A model generated the notes under the pieces. That model worked only from the letters and a program-made list of their open reading frames with translations, was not told the origin of the DNA and made no database searches. A stretch of 64,000 bases of DNA, from positions 62,001 to 126,000 of the forward strand of contig NZ_SUGA01000015.1 in NCBI RefSeq assembly GCF_004963255.1, read 5' to 3'. This DNA is from Mesorhizobium sp. Lineage in GTDB: Bacteria; Pseudomonadota; Alphaproteobacteria; Rhizobiales; Rhizobiaceae. Below, one piece after another: positions 15,990 through 25,059 of this stretch. The stretch's first letter is position 1. Every line of letters begins with the position of its first letter. The position numbers and the translations under genes are program-made.

Positions 15990-17639
15990 CTACCGCGTCA
16001 GCCGCTTGTGCGTCATGCGGTGTGGCGCCGCCGCTTCCGCACCGAGGCGGCGCAGCTTGTCCTTCTCATATTCCTCGAAATTGCCTTCGAACCACTCGAC
16101 ATGCGCGTCGCCCTCGAAGGCGAGCATGTGCGTGGCCATGCGGTCGAGGAACATGCGGTCGTGGCTGATGATGACCGCGCAGCCGGCATAGGCCTCGAGC
16201 GCGTCTTCCAGCGCAGCCAGCGTTTCGGTGTCGAGGTCGTTGGTCGGTTCGTCAAGCAGCAGCACATTGCCGCCGCCCTTCAGCATCTTGGCCAGATGGA
16301 CGCGGTTGCGCTGGCCGCCCGAAAGGTTGCCGACCTTCTGCTGCTGGTCGCCGCCGCGGAAGTTGAAGGACGAGCAATAGGCGCGGCTGTTGACCTCGTG
16401 CTTGCCGAGCTTGATGACCTCGGCGCCGCCGGAGATCTCTTCCCACACCGTCTTGTTCGGGTCGAGCGCGTCACGGCTCTGGTCGACATAGCCGAGCTTG
16501 ACGGTCTCGCCGATGCGGATCGAGCCGGCATCCGGCTTTTCCTGCCCTGTTACCATCTTGAACAGCGTCGTCTTGCCGGCGCCGTTCGGGCCGATGACGC
16601 CGACGATGCCGCCCGGCGGCAGCTTGAACGACAGGTTCTCGATCAGGAGCTCGTCGCCAAAGCCCTTGTTGAGGCCTTCGACCTCGATGACGACATTGCC
16701 GAGGCGCTCGCTCGCCGGGATGACGATCTGCGTGTCGGTCGGCTTGCGGTTCTGCGACTGCTCGACCAATTCCTCATAGGCCTTGATGCGCGCCTTCGAC
16801 TTGGTCTGGCGCGCCTTGGGCGAGGACTGGATCCACTCGCGCTCGCGCCAGATCGACTTCTGGCGAGCGTCGTCCTCGCGCCCTTCCTGGATCAGGCGCT
16901 TGGCCTTGGCATCGAGATATTTGGTGTAATTGCCCTCATAGGGGATGCCGCGGCCGCGATCGAGCTCGAGGATCCAGCCGGTGACGTTGTCGAGGAAGTA
17001 GCGGTCGTGGGTGATGATCAGCACCGAGCCCGGATAGTCGCGCAGATGCTTTTCCAGCCACTGGGTGGTCTCGGCGTCGAGATGGTTGGTCGGTTCGTCG
17101 AGCAGCAAGAGGTCGGGCTGTTCGAGCAGCAGGCGGCAAAGCGCCACGCGGCGACGCTCACCGCCCGACAGGTTGGTTACTTCGGACTCCGGCGGCGGAC
17201 ATTGCAGCGCGTCCATCGCCATCTCGACCTGCTGTTCGAGATCCCACAGATTGAGGCGGTCCATCTCGTCCTGGAGCTTGGCCGACTCGTCGGCCGTCTC
17301 GTCGGAATAGTTCATCATCAGCTCATTGTAGCGCTCGATGATGGCGGTCTTCCTGGCGACGCCGTCCATGACGTTTTCACGCACGGTCTTGGTGTTGTCG
17401 AGCTGCGGCTCCTGCGCCAGGTAACCGACGGTCGCGCCTTCCGCCAGCCACGCCTCGCCCTGGAATTCCTTGTCGAGCCCGGCCATGATGCGCAGGATCG
17501 TCGACTTGCCGGAGCCGTTGGGGCCGAGGATGCCGATCTTGGCGTCCGGATAGAAGGACAGGTGAACGTTATCAAGCACCTTCTTGGTGCCATAGGCCTT
17601 CGACAGGCCTGACATGTGATAGATGAACTGGCGAGCCAC
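15990..17639 (-). CDS. ettA: Energy-dependent translational throttle protein, ABC-F ATPase
   Basis: A 549-residue protein with two ABC domains and no membrane segment. Walker A GPNGSGKS and signature LSGGERRR lie in the first half, GPNGAGKT and LSGGQRNR in the second, with the EttA arm between the Walker A and signature motifs of domain 1. EttA binds the ribosomal E site and slows the first elongation step when the ADP/ATP ratio is high. The start is a GTG at 17639, preceded by GGGAAAG; the reading frame continues upstream but without family similarity. Length matches alphaproteobacterial EttA. Confidence 0.94.
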   Translation of the reverse strand: MARQFIYHMSGLSKAYGTKKVLDNVHLSFYPDAKIGILGPNGSGKSTILRIMAGLDKEFQGEAWLAEGATVGYLAQEPQLDNTKTVRENVMDGVARKTAIIERYNELMMNYSDETADESAKLQDEMDRLNLWDLEQQVEMAMDALQCPPPESEVTNLSGGERRRVALCRLLLEQPDLLLLDEPTNHLDAETTQWLEKHLRDYPGSVLIITHDRYFLDNVTGWILELDRGRGIPYEGNYTKYLDAKAKRLIQEGREDDARQKSIWREREWIQSSPKARQTKSKARIKAYEELVEQSQNRKPTDTQIVIPASERLGNVVIEVEGLNKGFGDELLIENLSFKLPPGGIVGVIGPNGAGKTTLFKMVTGQEKPDAGSIRIGETVKLGYVDQSRDALDPNKTVWEEISGGAEVIKLGKHEVNSRAYCSSFNFRGGDQQQKVGNLSGGQRNRVHLAKMLKGGGNVLLLDEPTNDLDTETLAALEDALEAYAGCAVIISHDRMFLDRMATHMLAFEGDAHVEWFEGNFEEYEKDKLRRLGAEAAAPHRMTHKRLTR

Positions 17640-17852
17640 GCGCGCTTTCCCTGGAAACTGAAGTGTCAAAGTGAATGGGGGTTGCGCGCTATGTAGGCGA
17701 TGAAGCGCTGCACGGCAATCGCTTTCGGCGCGCAGGCTGTCAAACGGCGCGCATTCGCCGGTTTTGCGGTCCCACTCCGTCCATAGCTTTTCACAGCCGT
17801 CGGCCATGCCTGAAATCAGCGGTTAACCATTCGCCTTCAAAACGCTAATAGG

Positions 17853-19181
17853 TTGGCAAATGGCGGCCATGCCGCGGTTTCGGGGAAAGATCGGATCGAC
17901 GACGTGCTGAACGGTGCCCTGCTCCTTGCCGAAGCGGTTCTGTATTTCGGGGCCATGGTCACGCTTTTCCGCTTCCGGCGACGCATCGGCCTTGGCGTGT
18001 TCATCTGCGCGCTCGGCGTAATGCACTTCCTCGAAACCTACCTCGCCAGCGTCTTTTATGTCGCGCTGCCGTTCGGGCTGGTATCGCCGGGCTCCGCCGT
18101 GCTGTTCTCCGGCAAGCTGGTGATGATCCTTCTGCTCTACATGAAGGAGGATGCGGCGACCGTGCGCCAACCGATCTACGGTCTTTTGCTCGGCAACGCC
18201 CTGATGATCGGCCTGGTGCTGATCCTGCGGCTGCACGCCGTTTCGCCGCTTCCCGACGGCAGGATGCCCGATATCGCCTTCATCGATGAGATGGGCTGGC
18301 TCATGGTGTGGGGCACCTCGCTGCTGTTCATCGACGCCATCCTGATCATCCTGCTGTACGAGAAGCTCGGCGCCTATCTGCGCGCCAGGCCGTTCATGCG
18401 CATTCTCGCATCGGTCGCCTGCGTGCTCACCTTCGATCAGGCCGGCTTCTTCACCGCGCTGCATTTCGTCGCCGGCGCGCCGATCGAGGTCTTCTTTGGC
18501 GGCTGGCTCGCCAAGATGGGTGCCGCGCTTGCCTATAGCGGCATGCTCATAGCCTATCTCAAATGGGTCGAGGACAATGATGTCGCCGTACCGCGCGGCC
18601 TCTCTGACATCTTCGACACGCTCACCTATCGCGAACGCTATGAGGCCCTGGTCAAATATGTCGGCCGCGACGGTCTTACCGGCCTGCTGCATCGCGGCAG
18701 CTTCGATGCCGACGGTGAATCCGCGGTCACGGCTGCCATCAGGATGGGCAAGCCGCTTAGCCTTCTCATCGTCGACGTCGACCATTTCAAGTCGATCAAC
18801 GACCGCTTCGGCCACGCCGAGGGCGACAAGGTGTTGAAATCGATGGCCGTGCTGCTGGCCGAGACGATCGGCGGCAACGATCAGGTGTTCCGGATAGGCG
18901 GCGAGGAATTCGCCATACTGACGCAACAGTCGCACGCGCCCGCCAGGCTGCTCGGCGAGACCATCAGGAACGCCACCAAGACCTCGGGGCATACTGCCCG
19001 CTTCAACATCACGGTGAGCGCCGGCGTCTCCACCGTCAGCGAGACGACGCGCTCCCTTGCCGACATTTTCGCGCTGGCCGATCAGCGTCTCTACAAGGCT
19101 AAATTCAGCGGCCGCGACCGCGTGGTCGGGGAGCCAGGCAGCGAGCCGATCATCATCCAGGCGACGCCCAGATCGGCCTGA
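17853..19181 (+). CDS. Membrane diguanylate cyclase (GGDEF domain)
   Basis: About 442 residues. Residues 15-240 hold six or seven hydrophobic helices forming a membrane sensor; residues about 265-430 are a GGDEF domain with GGEEF at 349-353, metal ligands near D308/D310 and the DxxxRxGG lead-in. The RxxD inhibitory site is lost: the arginine position (about 340) is glycine, so product feedback through that site is not expected. It should make cyclic di-GMP. The start is uncertain: TTG at 17853 or GTG at 17904, neither with a strong ribosome site. Its signal is unknown. Confidence 0.85.
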   Translation: MANGGHAAVSGKDRIDDVLNGALLLAEAVLYFGAMVTLFRFRRRIGLGVFICALGVMHFLETYLASVFYVALPFGLVSPGSAVLFSGKLVMILLLYMKEDAATVRQPIYGLLLGNALMIGLVLILRLHAVSPLPDGRMPDIAFIDEMGWLMVWGTSLLFIDAILIILLYEKLGAYLRARPFMRILASVACVLTFDQAGFFTALHFVAGAPIEVFFGGWLAKMGAALAYSGMLIAYLKWVEDNDVAVPRGLSDIFDTLTYRERYEALVKYVGRDGLTGLLHRGSFDADGESAVTAAIRMGKPLSLLIVDVDHFKSINDRFGHAEGDKVLKSMAVLLAETIGGNDQVFRIGGEEFAILTQQSHAPARLLGETIRNATKTSGHTARFNITVSAGVSTVSETTRSLADIFALADQRLYKAKFSGRDRVVGEPGSEPIIIQATPRSA

Positions 19182-19210
19182 CCAAGAACGGCCTGCTCAA
19201 TCAATCCCGC

Positions 19211-20215
19211 CTACTGGAAACCGATCGCGTCGACCGTCCCCTTCGGACAGCCGGCCTTGGCTGTCGGCGCGGACGCCATGAGGAGGTCGGCGAGCTTGCT
19301 GTCGGGCCCGATCGGGCCTGACAGGCCGAGCGTGATCTCGCCGATCAGACGCCGGCCGCTCGACGGGTCGACTAGGCACGAGACGCGCACGCGGTCCCCG
19401 GCGCCGGCGCCGAAGGCCGCGTTGAAGGCGCCGCGGATCTGGTCGGAGGTCAATTGCTTGCCGATGTTCTTGGTGAAGAGATCGCGCACCGCCGAGGCGT
19501 TCACCGCCCGCATCAGGTTGAGCGCATCGGAGAAATACTCCTGCTGGCTCTTGCCGTAGCAGGTGCCGTGCTTGATCCATTCATGCCGCTCCAGCTTGGA
19601 GGCGGTGCCCGGCATCACCTGGTCGAGCTCGGCGCGCGTGTTCGCGTCGAGCTTTACCGGTGGCAAATCTCCCCAATGCGCCGGATTGTCATTGGCTTTA
19701 TCGGCCGCCGGCACCTGGCAATAGAAATTGCCGTTCGGCTGCGGCCACAGGCCGTGCAGCGTGAAATGCGAGGCATCGAACTCGGTTGGATTCTGCGCCT
19801 TGCATTCGGGCTTGCTTGCCTTGGTCTCGCAGAAGGCCGGCTCCCAGCTCAGCGCAAAGACATATTCCGGTTTGCCGGAGGCCGACGGCTTGGTCTGGCC
19901 GGCAGGCGCCGGGGTGGTCGCCGCGCTGCCGCCGCTGACATGGCCGCAGCTGATCTTCACCCAGCGCCGCTCCGGATCGGCGCCCGGCACCTGGATGAGA
20001 TAGTGGGTGGGCTCGTCCTTATTGCCGGCAAGAAGATCGTAGGACTTGCCAGCCTCGGTCGAGATATTGCCGGGGTTCTTGCCGCTCTTGATCGCCTGCG
20101 TCGCCGGACAGGCGCTGTCGGCGACGAACGTGCCGCTCATCTTGACGTCGGCATTAGCCGCACCGGCGCCGGCCAGAACCAGCACCATCGCACCCCACAA
20201 TGCCCAAACCCGCAT
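19211..20215 (-). CDS. Secreted ribonuclease T2 family protein
   Basis: A 334-residue protein with a signal peptide (to about residue 22). Both RNase T2 active-site blocks are present: CAS I FTLHGLWP (H154) and CAS II HEWIKHGTC (E212, K215, H216). It should cleave RNA in the periplasm via 2',3'-cyclic intermediates. An unusual N-terminal extension of about 90 residues with two cysteines, then a Pro/Ala-rich linker, precedes the RNase domain. The ATG at 20215 has GGGAGAGCGGG upstream. It converges on the diguanylate cyclase gene, 29 bases apart. Confidence 0.9.
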   Translation of the reverse strand: MRVWALWGAMVLVLAGAGAANADVKMSGTFVADSACPATQAIKSGKNPGNISTEAGKSYDLLAGNKDEPTHYLIQVPGADPERRWVKISCGHVSGGSAATTPAPAGQTKPSASGKPEYVFALSWEPAFCETKASKPECKAQNPTEFDASHFTLHGLWPQPNGNFYCQVPAADKANDNPAHWGDLPPVKLDANTRAELDQVMPGTASKLERHEWIKHGTCYGKSQQEYFSDALNLMRAVNASAVRDLFTKNIGKQLTSDQIRGAFNAAFGAGAGDRVRVSCLVDPSSGRRLIGEITLGLSGPIGPDSKLADLLMASAPTAKAGCPKGTVDAIGFQ

Positions 20216-20406
20216 TCCCGCTCTCCCGGCGATCATTGATCCGTATTGGATTCGTCACACTAGAACAGCCGGCGTGTCAGAATTGCGATCTTTTTTCACC
20301 GTGCGAGAAAACAATCCCCAGCTGAGCGCATCGGCGTGTCCGCAGGCGCGCCCGTCCACTTGACGTATGTGGCGCCCTCGCCCAACAGTCACCGAGGGAG
20401 CGAGAC

Positions 20407-21339
20407 ATGCCATTCGACAAGCAAACCAGCCTGGCCTCACCCACCGGGGCCGAGCTCAACCTCTATGTGAAATACGCTGAGGCGAAGCCACGCGCCGTGG
20501 TGCAGATCAACCATGGCCTGGCCGAGCATGCTGCGCGCTACGCCCGCTTTGCCGATTACCTCGCGCCGCGCGGCTTCCACGTCTATGCCCACGATCACCG
20601 CGGTCATGGCGCGACGAAGGCGCCCGACGCGCCGCTCGGCAAGTTCGCAGCTGTCGACGGCATCGCCAAGGTGATCGCCGATGTCGACGCCGTTCACGAC
20701 CTGATCGCGAAAGAGCATCCGGGCTTGCCGGTGATCGTTTTTGGACATTCGCTCGGCGCCTCGATCGCGCTCAACTTCGTGCTGCGCCATTCGCAGCGCG
20801 TCCATGCCGCGGCGATCTGGAACGGCAATTTCTCACAAGGCCTGCTCGGGCAGTTGGCGCTGCTCATCCTCGGCTGGGAACGGATGCGGCTGGGCTCCGA
20901 CGTGCCGTCGCGCCTCCTGCCCAAGCTCACCTTCCAGGCCTGGGGCAAGGCGGTGCCCAACCACCGCACCCTGTTCGACTGGTTGTCGCGCGACGCTGCC
21001 GAGGTCGACAAATATGTCGCCGACCCGCTCTGCGGCTGGGACGCCTCGATCTCGATGTGGCGCGATGTCGTCAATATGGCGCAGCACGCCGGCAAGGATT
21101 CAAGTTTCGCAGCCGTGCGCCGCGACCTGCCCGTCAATCTTGTCGGTGGCGAGAAGGATCCCGCGTCTGACTACGGCAAGGCCGTCGATCATTTGGCAAA
21201 GCGCATTCAGGCGATGGGCTTTTCGAATCTGGTTTCAAAGGTTTACGCCGACACCCGCCATGAAAGCCTGAACGAGATCAACCGCGACACCGTCATGAAC
21301 GATTTCGCCGCCTGGGCGGACAGCGTGCTGAAATCCTGA
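20407..21339 (+). CDS. Alpha/beta hydrolase, lysophospholipase / monoacylglycerol lipase type
   Basis: A 310-residue serine hydrolase of the Hydrolase_4 (PldB/MGL) family. The oxyanion region NHGLAEHAARY is near residues 35-45, GHSLG gives the nucleophile S115, and the distal acid and histidine are likely in KDPASDYG and DTRHES (about 280). YAHDHRGHG near 60-68 is typical of monoacylglycerol lipases. No signal peptide, so cytoplasmic. GAGGGAGCGAGAC precedes the ATG. Confidence 0.86.
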   Translation: MPFDKQTSLASPTGAELNLYVKYAEAKPRAVVQINHGLAEHAARYARFADYLAPRGFHVYAHDHRGHGATKAPDAPLGKFAAVDGIAKVIADVDAVHDLIAKEHPGLPVIVFGHSLGASIALNFVLRHSQRVHAAAIWNGNFSQGLLGQLALLILGWERMRLGSDVPSRLLPKLTFQAWGKAVPNHRTLFDWLSRDAAEVDKYVADPLCGWDASISMWRDVVNMAQHAGKDSSFAAVRRDLPVNLVGGEKDPASDYGKAVDHLAKRIQAMGFSNLVSKVYADTRHESLNEINRDTVMNDFAAWADSVLKS

Positions 21340-21418
21340 CGCGGTGGCCTATCGCATGGGTCGTGACACAGGCCGCCCCGATTGCTAGAGGCTGCGCTTT
21401 GTTTAACCACGGTGATCC

Positions 21419-22591
21419 ATGGCCGAACCCCCGCTGAAAGGCATCCGCGTTATAGAGCTTGCCCGCATCCTGGCCGGCCCCTGGGCCGGGCAATTGCTGG
21501 CCGACCTCGGCGCCGACGTCATCAAGGTCGAGAGCCCGGACGGCGGCGACGACACCCGCAAATGGGGCCCGCCCTTCGTCATGAGCCATGACGGCGAGAA
21601 CCTCTCGGCCGCCTATTACCACTCCTGCAATCGCGGCAAGCGGTCCATTGCCGTCGATTTCTCCAAGCCGGAGGGCGCCGAGACGCTGCGCAAGCTGGTC
21701 GCCACCGCCGACGTGCTGATCGAGAACTTCAAGCTTGGCGGCCTCAAGAAATACGGCCTCGACTATGAAAGCCTGAAGGCGATCAATCCGCGCCTCGTCT
21801 ATTGCTCGATCACCGGCTTCGGTCAGGACGGTCCCTATGCGCCGCGCGCCGGCTACGATTTCATCATCCAGGCCATGGCCGGCATGATGTCGATCACCGG
21901 CGAGCCGGGCCGCGAGCCGCAGAAGGCCGGCGTCGCGATATCCGACCTCTTTACCGGCCTCTATTCGGTGATCGCCATCCAGGCCGCACTTCGCCATGCC
22001 GAAAAGACTGGCGAGGGCCAGCACATCGACATGGCGCTCTACGACAGCCAGATTTCGGCGCTCGGCAACCAGAACCTCAACTATCTGGTCTCCGGCAAGT
22101 CGCCGGTGCAGATGGGCAATGCGCATATGAACATCGCCCCTTACGAGGTCCTGCCGGTCAGGGACGGCCACATCATCCTGGCAGTCGGCAATGACGGCCA
22201 GTTCGGCAAGTTCTGCGCCGTGGTCGGTCTCGCCGATCTGCCCACCGATCCGGATTTCGCCACCAATCCCGCCCGGGTCGCCAACCGCGTGAAGCTGCGC
22301 GAACGCATCATCGAGACCCTCGCCACTTGGGATCGCGATCCACTTCTGGCGAAGCTTGAGGCCGCGGGCGTGCCGGCAAGTCCGATCAACACGATCGGCC
22401 AGATGTTCGCCGACCCGCAGACCATAGCGCGCGGGATGCGGCTCGACCTTGACGACGGCCATGGCAACCGCCTGCCCTCGGTGCGCGCGCCGATGGTGAT
22501 GTCGGGCACACCGCTCGTCTATGAGCGTCCCTCGCCGCGCCTTGGCGAGCACACACAAGAAATCCTTGCCGAACTGGAGAAAGCAAAATGA
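21419..22591 (+). CDS. Family III CoA-transferase (CaiB/BaiF)
   Basis: A 390-residue class III CoA-transferase. The N-terminal PLKGIRVIELARILAGPWAGQ and GADVIKVE blocks are family hallmarks; the aspartate of AISDLFTG (about D176) is the probable acyl-anhydride carrier. It moves CoA between carboxylic acids such as oxalate, carnitine or 2-methylmalate; the real pair is unknown. It overlaps the following TPP enzyme by four bases (ATGA), so the two are made together, the arrangement expected for activation followed by decarboxylation or lyase chemistry. Confidence 0.88.
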   Translation: MAEPPLKGIRVIELARILAGPWAGQLLADLGADVIKVESPDGGDDTRKWGPPFVMSHDGENLSAAYYHSCNRGKRSIAVDFSKPEGAETLRKLVATADVLIENFKLGGLKKYGLDYESLKAINPRLVYCSITGFGQDGPYAPRAGYDFIIQAMAGMMSITGEPGREPQKAGVAISDLFTGLYSVIAIQAALRHAEKTGEGQHIDMALYDSQISALGNQNLNYLVSGKSPVQMGNAHMNIAPYEVLPVRDGHIILAVGNDGQFGKFCAVVGLADLPTDPDFATNPARVANRVKLRERIIETLATWDRDPLLAKLEAAGVPASPINTIGQMFADPQTIARGMRLDLDDGHGNRLPSVRAPMVMSGTPLVYERPSPRLGEHTQEILAELEKAK

Positions 22592-24237
22592 AGACCGGCG
22601 GACAACTGATCGTCGAGGCGCTCGAGGCGAACGGCACCGACCGCATCTTTTGCGTTCCGGGCGAATCCTATCTCGCGGTGCTCGACGCCCTGCATGACTC
22701 CTCGATCCGCACCATCGTCTGCCGTCAGGAGGGCGGTGCTGCGATGATGGCCGACTGCCAGGGACGGTTGACCAGCAAGCCCGGCATCTGCTTCGTCACC
22801 CGTGGCCCCGGCGCCACCAACGCTTCGGCCGGCGTCCACATCGCCATGCAGGATTCGGTGCCGATGATCCTGTTCATCGGCCAGGTCGCCAGCCACGCCA
22901 AGGAACGCGAGGCCTTCCAGGAGGTTGACTACAAGCGCTTCTTCGGCGACATCGCCAAATGGGTGGTGGAGATCGACGATGCCGCGCGCATCCCGGAATT
23001 CGTCACCCGCGCTTTCGCCGTCGCGACGTCAGGACGCCCCGGCCCTGTGGTCATCTCGCTGCCCGAGGACATGCTGACCAGCGAGGTCGAGGCTCCGGCA
23101 GCCCTGCCGCATACGCCGGTCGAGACCCGTCCCGGCGAAGCCGAGCTCGATGCGGCGCAAATGCTGCTCGCCAACGCCAAGCGTCCCTTCGTCATCCTCG
23201 GCGGCACGCGCTGGAACGAGGAAGCCGTGGCGCAGATGCGCGTGATCGCCGAGACGTGGTCGCTACCGGTCGGCTGCTCCTTCCGCCGTCAGATGCTGTT
23301 CGACCATCTCCATCCGAATTACGCCGGCGATGTCGGCATCGGCATCAATCCCAAGCTCGCGGAGCGGATCAAGCAGGCCGACGTCGTGCTATTGATCGGC
23401 GGCCGCCTTGGCGAGATGCCGTCTTCCGACTACACGCTGCTGAAGAGCCCCTACCCCGACCAGGCGCTGGTGCATGTCCATGCCGACGCCGGCGAGCTCG
23501 GCCGTGTCTACCGGCCGACGATTGCGATCAATGCTTCGCCCGCCGCCTTCGTCGAGGCCTTCGCCAAACGCAAGCCCGCCGCCAGCCCTTCCTGGGCGGC
23601 CGAGGCGGAAAAGGCGCATGCCACCTATCTCGAATGGTCGACGCCGCCGCAGACCGGCCCAGGCGCCGTCCAGATGGGACCGATCATCGAACATCTGGGA
23701 AAAGTCCTGCCGGAGGACGCCATCCTCACCAACGGCGCCGGCAACTACGCCACCTGGGTGCATCGCTTCTACCGCAACCGGCGCTTCGGCACACAGGCGG
23801 CGCCCACCTCCGGCTCGATGGGCTATGGCACGCCGGCCGCGGTCGCCGCTAAGTCGCTGTTCCCGGACCGTACCGTGATTGCCTTCGCCGGCGACGGCTG
23901 CTTCCTGATGAATGGCCAGGAGTTCGCGACGGCTGTTCAGTATGACCTGCCGATCATCGTCATCGTCGTCAACAACGGCATTTACGGCACGATCCGCATG
24001 CATCAGGAGCGGGAATATCCGAGCCGCGTCGTCGCCACCGAACTCAAGAATCCGGATTTCGCGGCGCTGGCTCGCGCCTATGGCGGCCATGGCGAGACGG
24101 TAGAAAAGACCGCCGACTTCGCGCCGGCCTTTGAACGCGCGCTGGCCAGCGGCAAGCCGGCGATCGTCGAGATCAAGCTCGATCCCGAAGCGATCACGCC
24201 GACCCGCACGCTGACGCAGATCCGCAACAAGAGCTGA
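22588..24237 (+). CDS. Thiamine-diphosphate enzyme, acetolactate synthase-like
   Basis: A 549-residue ThDP enzyme with the three-domain layout of the POX/ALS superfamily. The catalytic glutamate is E48 in CRQEGG. The ThDP-binding motif runs from GDGCFLMNGQEF to VVNN in the last third. Most like acetolactate-synthase-like proteins of unassigned substrate, and not clearly IlvB, which is longer. Translation is coupled to the CoA-transferase gene, so an oxalyl-CoA-decarboxylase-like or 2-hydroxyacyl-CoA lyase function is possible. The gene ends in front of a palindromic repeat. Confidence 0.85.
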   Translation: MKTGGQLIVEALEANGTDRIFCVPGESYLAVLDALHDSSIRTIVCRQEGGAAMMADCQGRLTSKPGICFVTRGPGATNASAGVHIAMQDSVPMILFIGQVASHAKEREAFQEVDYKRFFGDIAKWVVEIDDAARIPEFVTRAFAVATSGRPGPVVISLPEDMLTSEVEAPAALPHTPVETRPGEAELDAAQMLLANAKRPFVILGGTRWNEEAVAQMRVIAETWSLPVGCSFRRQMLFDHLHPNYAGDVGIGINPKLAERIKQADVVLLIGGRLGEMPSSDYTLLKSPYPDQALVHVHADAGELGRVYRPTIAINASPAAFVEAFAKRKPAASPSWAAEAEKAHATYLEWSTPPQTGPGAVQMGPIIEHLGKVLPEDAILTNGAGNYATWVHRFYRNRRFGTQAAPTSGSMGYGTPAAVAAKSLFPDRTVIAFAGDGCFLMNGQEFATAVQYDLPIIVIVVNNGIYGTIRMHQEREYPSRVVATELKNPDFAALARAYGGHGETVEKTADFAPAFERALASGKPAIVEIKLDPEAITPTRTLTQIRNKS

Positions 24238-24263
24238 AGTGCCTGCAAGGCAGCGATCCTTCG

Positions 24264-24417
24264 CGCCCCCCTCTGGCCTGCCGGCCATCTCCCCCACAAG
24301 GGGAGATTAGCAGTTCCATCGCCCCGCCCTTTTGAAACGCTGGTGATTGGCGAAAGCCGGCGTGACACCTGATCTCCCCCCTCGTGGGGGAGATGGCCGG
24401 CAGGACAGAGGGGGGCG
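24264..24417. repeat. 154-bp intergenic palindrome
   Basis: Outer arms CGCCCCCCTCTGGCCTGCCG and the complementary end at 24417 are nearly perfect inverted repeats. Each arm has its own internal fold (CTCCCCCACAAGGGGAG and CTCCCCCCTCGTGGGGGAG). It sits between the convergent TPP-enzyme and CHRD genes and may act as a two-way transcription barrier. Similar in style to the element at 4514-4657 but different in sequence. Confidence 0.7.
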
Positions 24418-24457
24418 CTGTCCCGCCAGCCTTCAAAGTCCAATGCAGTTCGCCGTG

Positions 24458-24895
24458 CTACATCGCCTTCTCGATCTGCCCGCGGATCTCGCCGTCCTTG
24501 TTCTTGGCGGTGTGGACGTTGACATAGTATTTGCCGGCCTCGAGGTCGGCCGCCTGCGCGTCGGTCAGCGTCGCCGATCCCTTGATCGGGCTCTTCAGCT
24601 TCTTGAACGGGATGACGGGGTCCGCATTCGCGCCCTTATCCGCCGGGCCGTGGATGTGAGCGGCCACGGCAGGCCCGCTGAGACCGGAATATTTGACGTT
24701 CCAGCTGAGCTTCTTGCTTGTCGTATCGAAGGTGAGAGTGGCGGTTCCCTTGCCCTTGGTGGTCACGGGCGGGCTCTGTTGGCTGCCGTCGAGCGTCGCC
24801 GTGAACTTCATCGTCTCGGCCATAGCCGGCGATGCGAGAAGGAAGGCGGTCGAAACGGCCAAAGCCGAAAGCATCGGCACGGATAGGATGCGCAT
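24458..24895 (-). CDS. Secreted CHRD domain protein
   Basis: A 145-residue protein with a signal peptide ending near residue 26 (SPAMA). The mature part is one CHRD domain: FTATLDGSQQSPPV at the start, AAHIHGPAD in the middle and YYVNVHT...GEIRGQI at the end. CHRD domains were named after chordin; their bacterial role is unknown, though they are exported. CGGAGGTCTTC precedes the ATG at 24895. It appears monocistronic. Confidence 0.88.
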   Translation of the reverse strand: MRILSVPMLSALAVSTAFLLASPAMAETMKFTATLDGSQQSPPVTTKGKGTATLTFDTTSKKLSWNVKYSGLSGPAVAAHIHGPADKGANADPVIPFKKLKSPIKGSATLTDAQAADLEAGKYYVNVHTAKNKDGEIRGQIEKAM

Positions 24896-25007
24896 GAAGA
24901 CCTCCGTTGATTGCAGCATCCTTCGCGGCTCCCCCACGCGCGGATGCGCCAATCAACGGTTGGGCGGCCGGATGTATCCCGGCACACGATTATTTTACCG
25001 CGGCCAT

Positions 25008-25034
25008 GAAAAAGGGGCGGTCGCCCGCCCCTTT
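25008..25034 (-). terminator. Intrinsic terminator of the NitT/TauT-type ABC gene cluster
   Basis: On the minus strand a 10-bp stem, AAAGGGGCGG / CCGCCCCTTT, with a four-base loop is followed by a run of T residues. It lies 26 bases after the stop of the binding-protein gene, at the end of the ABC genes. Confidence 0.75.
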
Positions 25035-25059
25035 CAGTATCGGTTGTAGAGACCCGAGC

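Noticed and set aside
15651..17612. Plus-strand open frame of 653 codons opposite ettA and tam
   Set aside because: EttA and Tam are unmistakable on the other strand; this frame is a codon-bias shadow.
17823..17830. TTAACCAT, a CtrA half-site, before the diguanylate cyclase
   Set aside because: Only one half-site is present and no TTAA lies at the required seven-base distance, so chance is a sufficient explanation.
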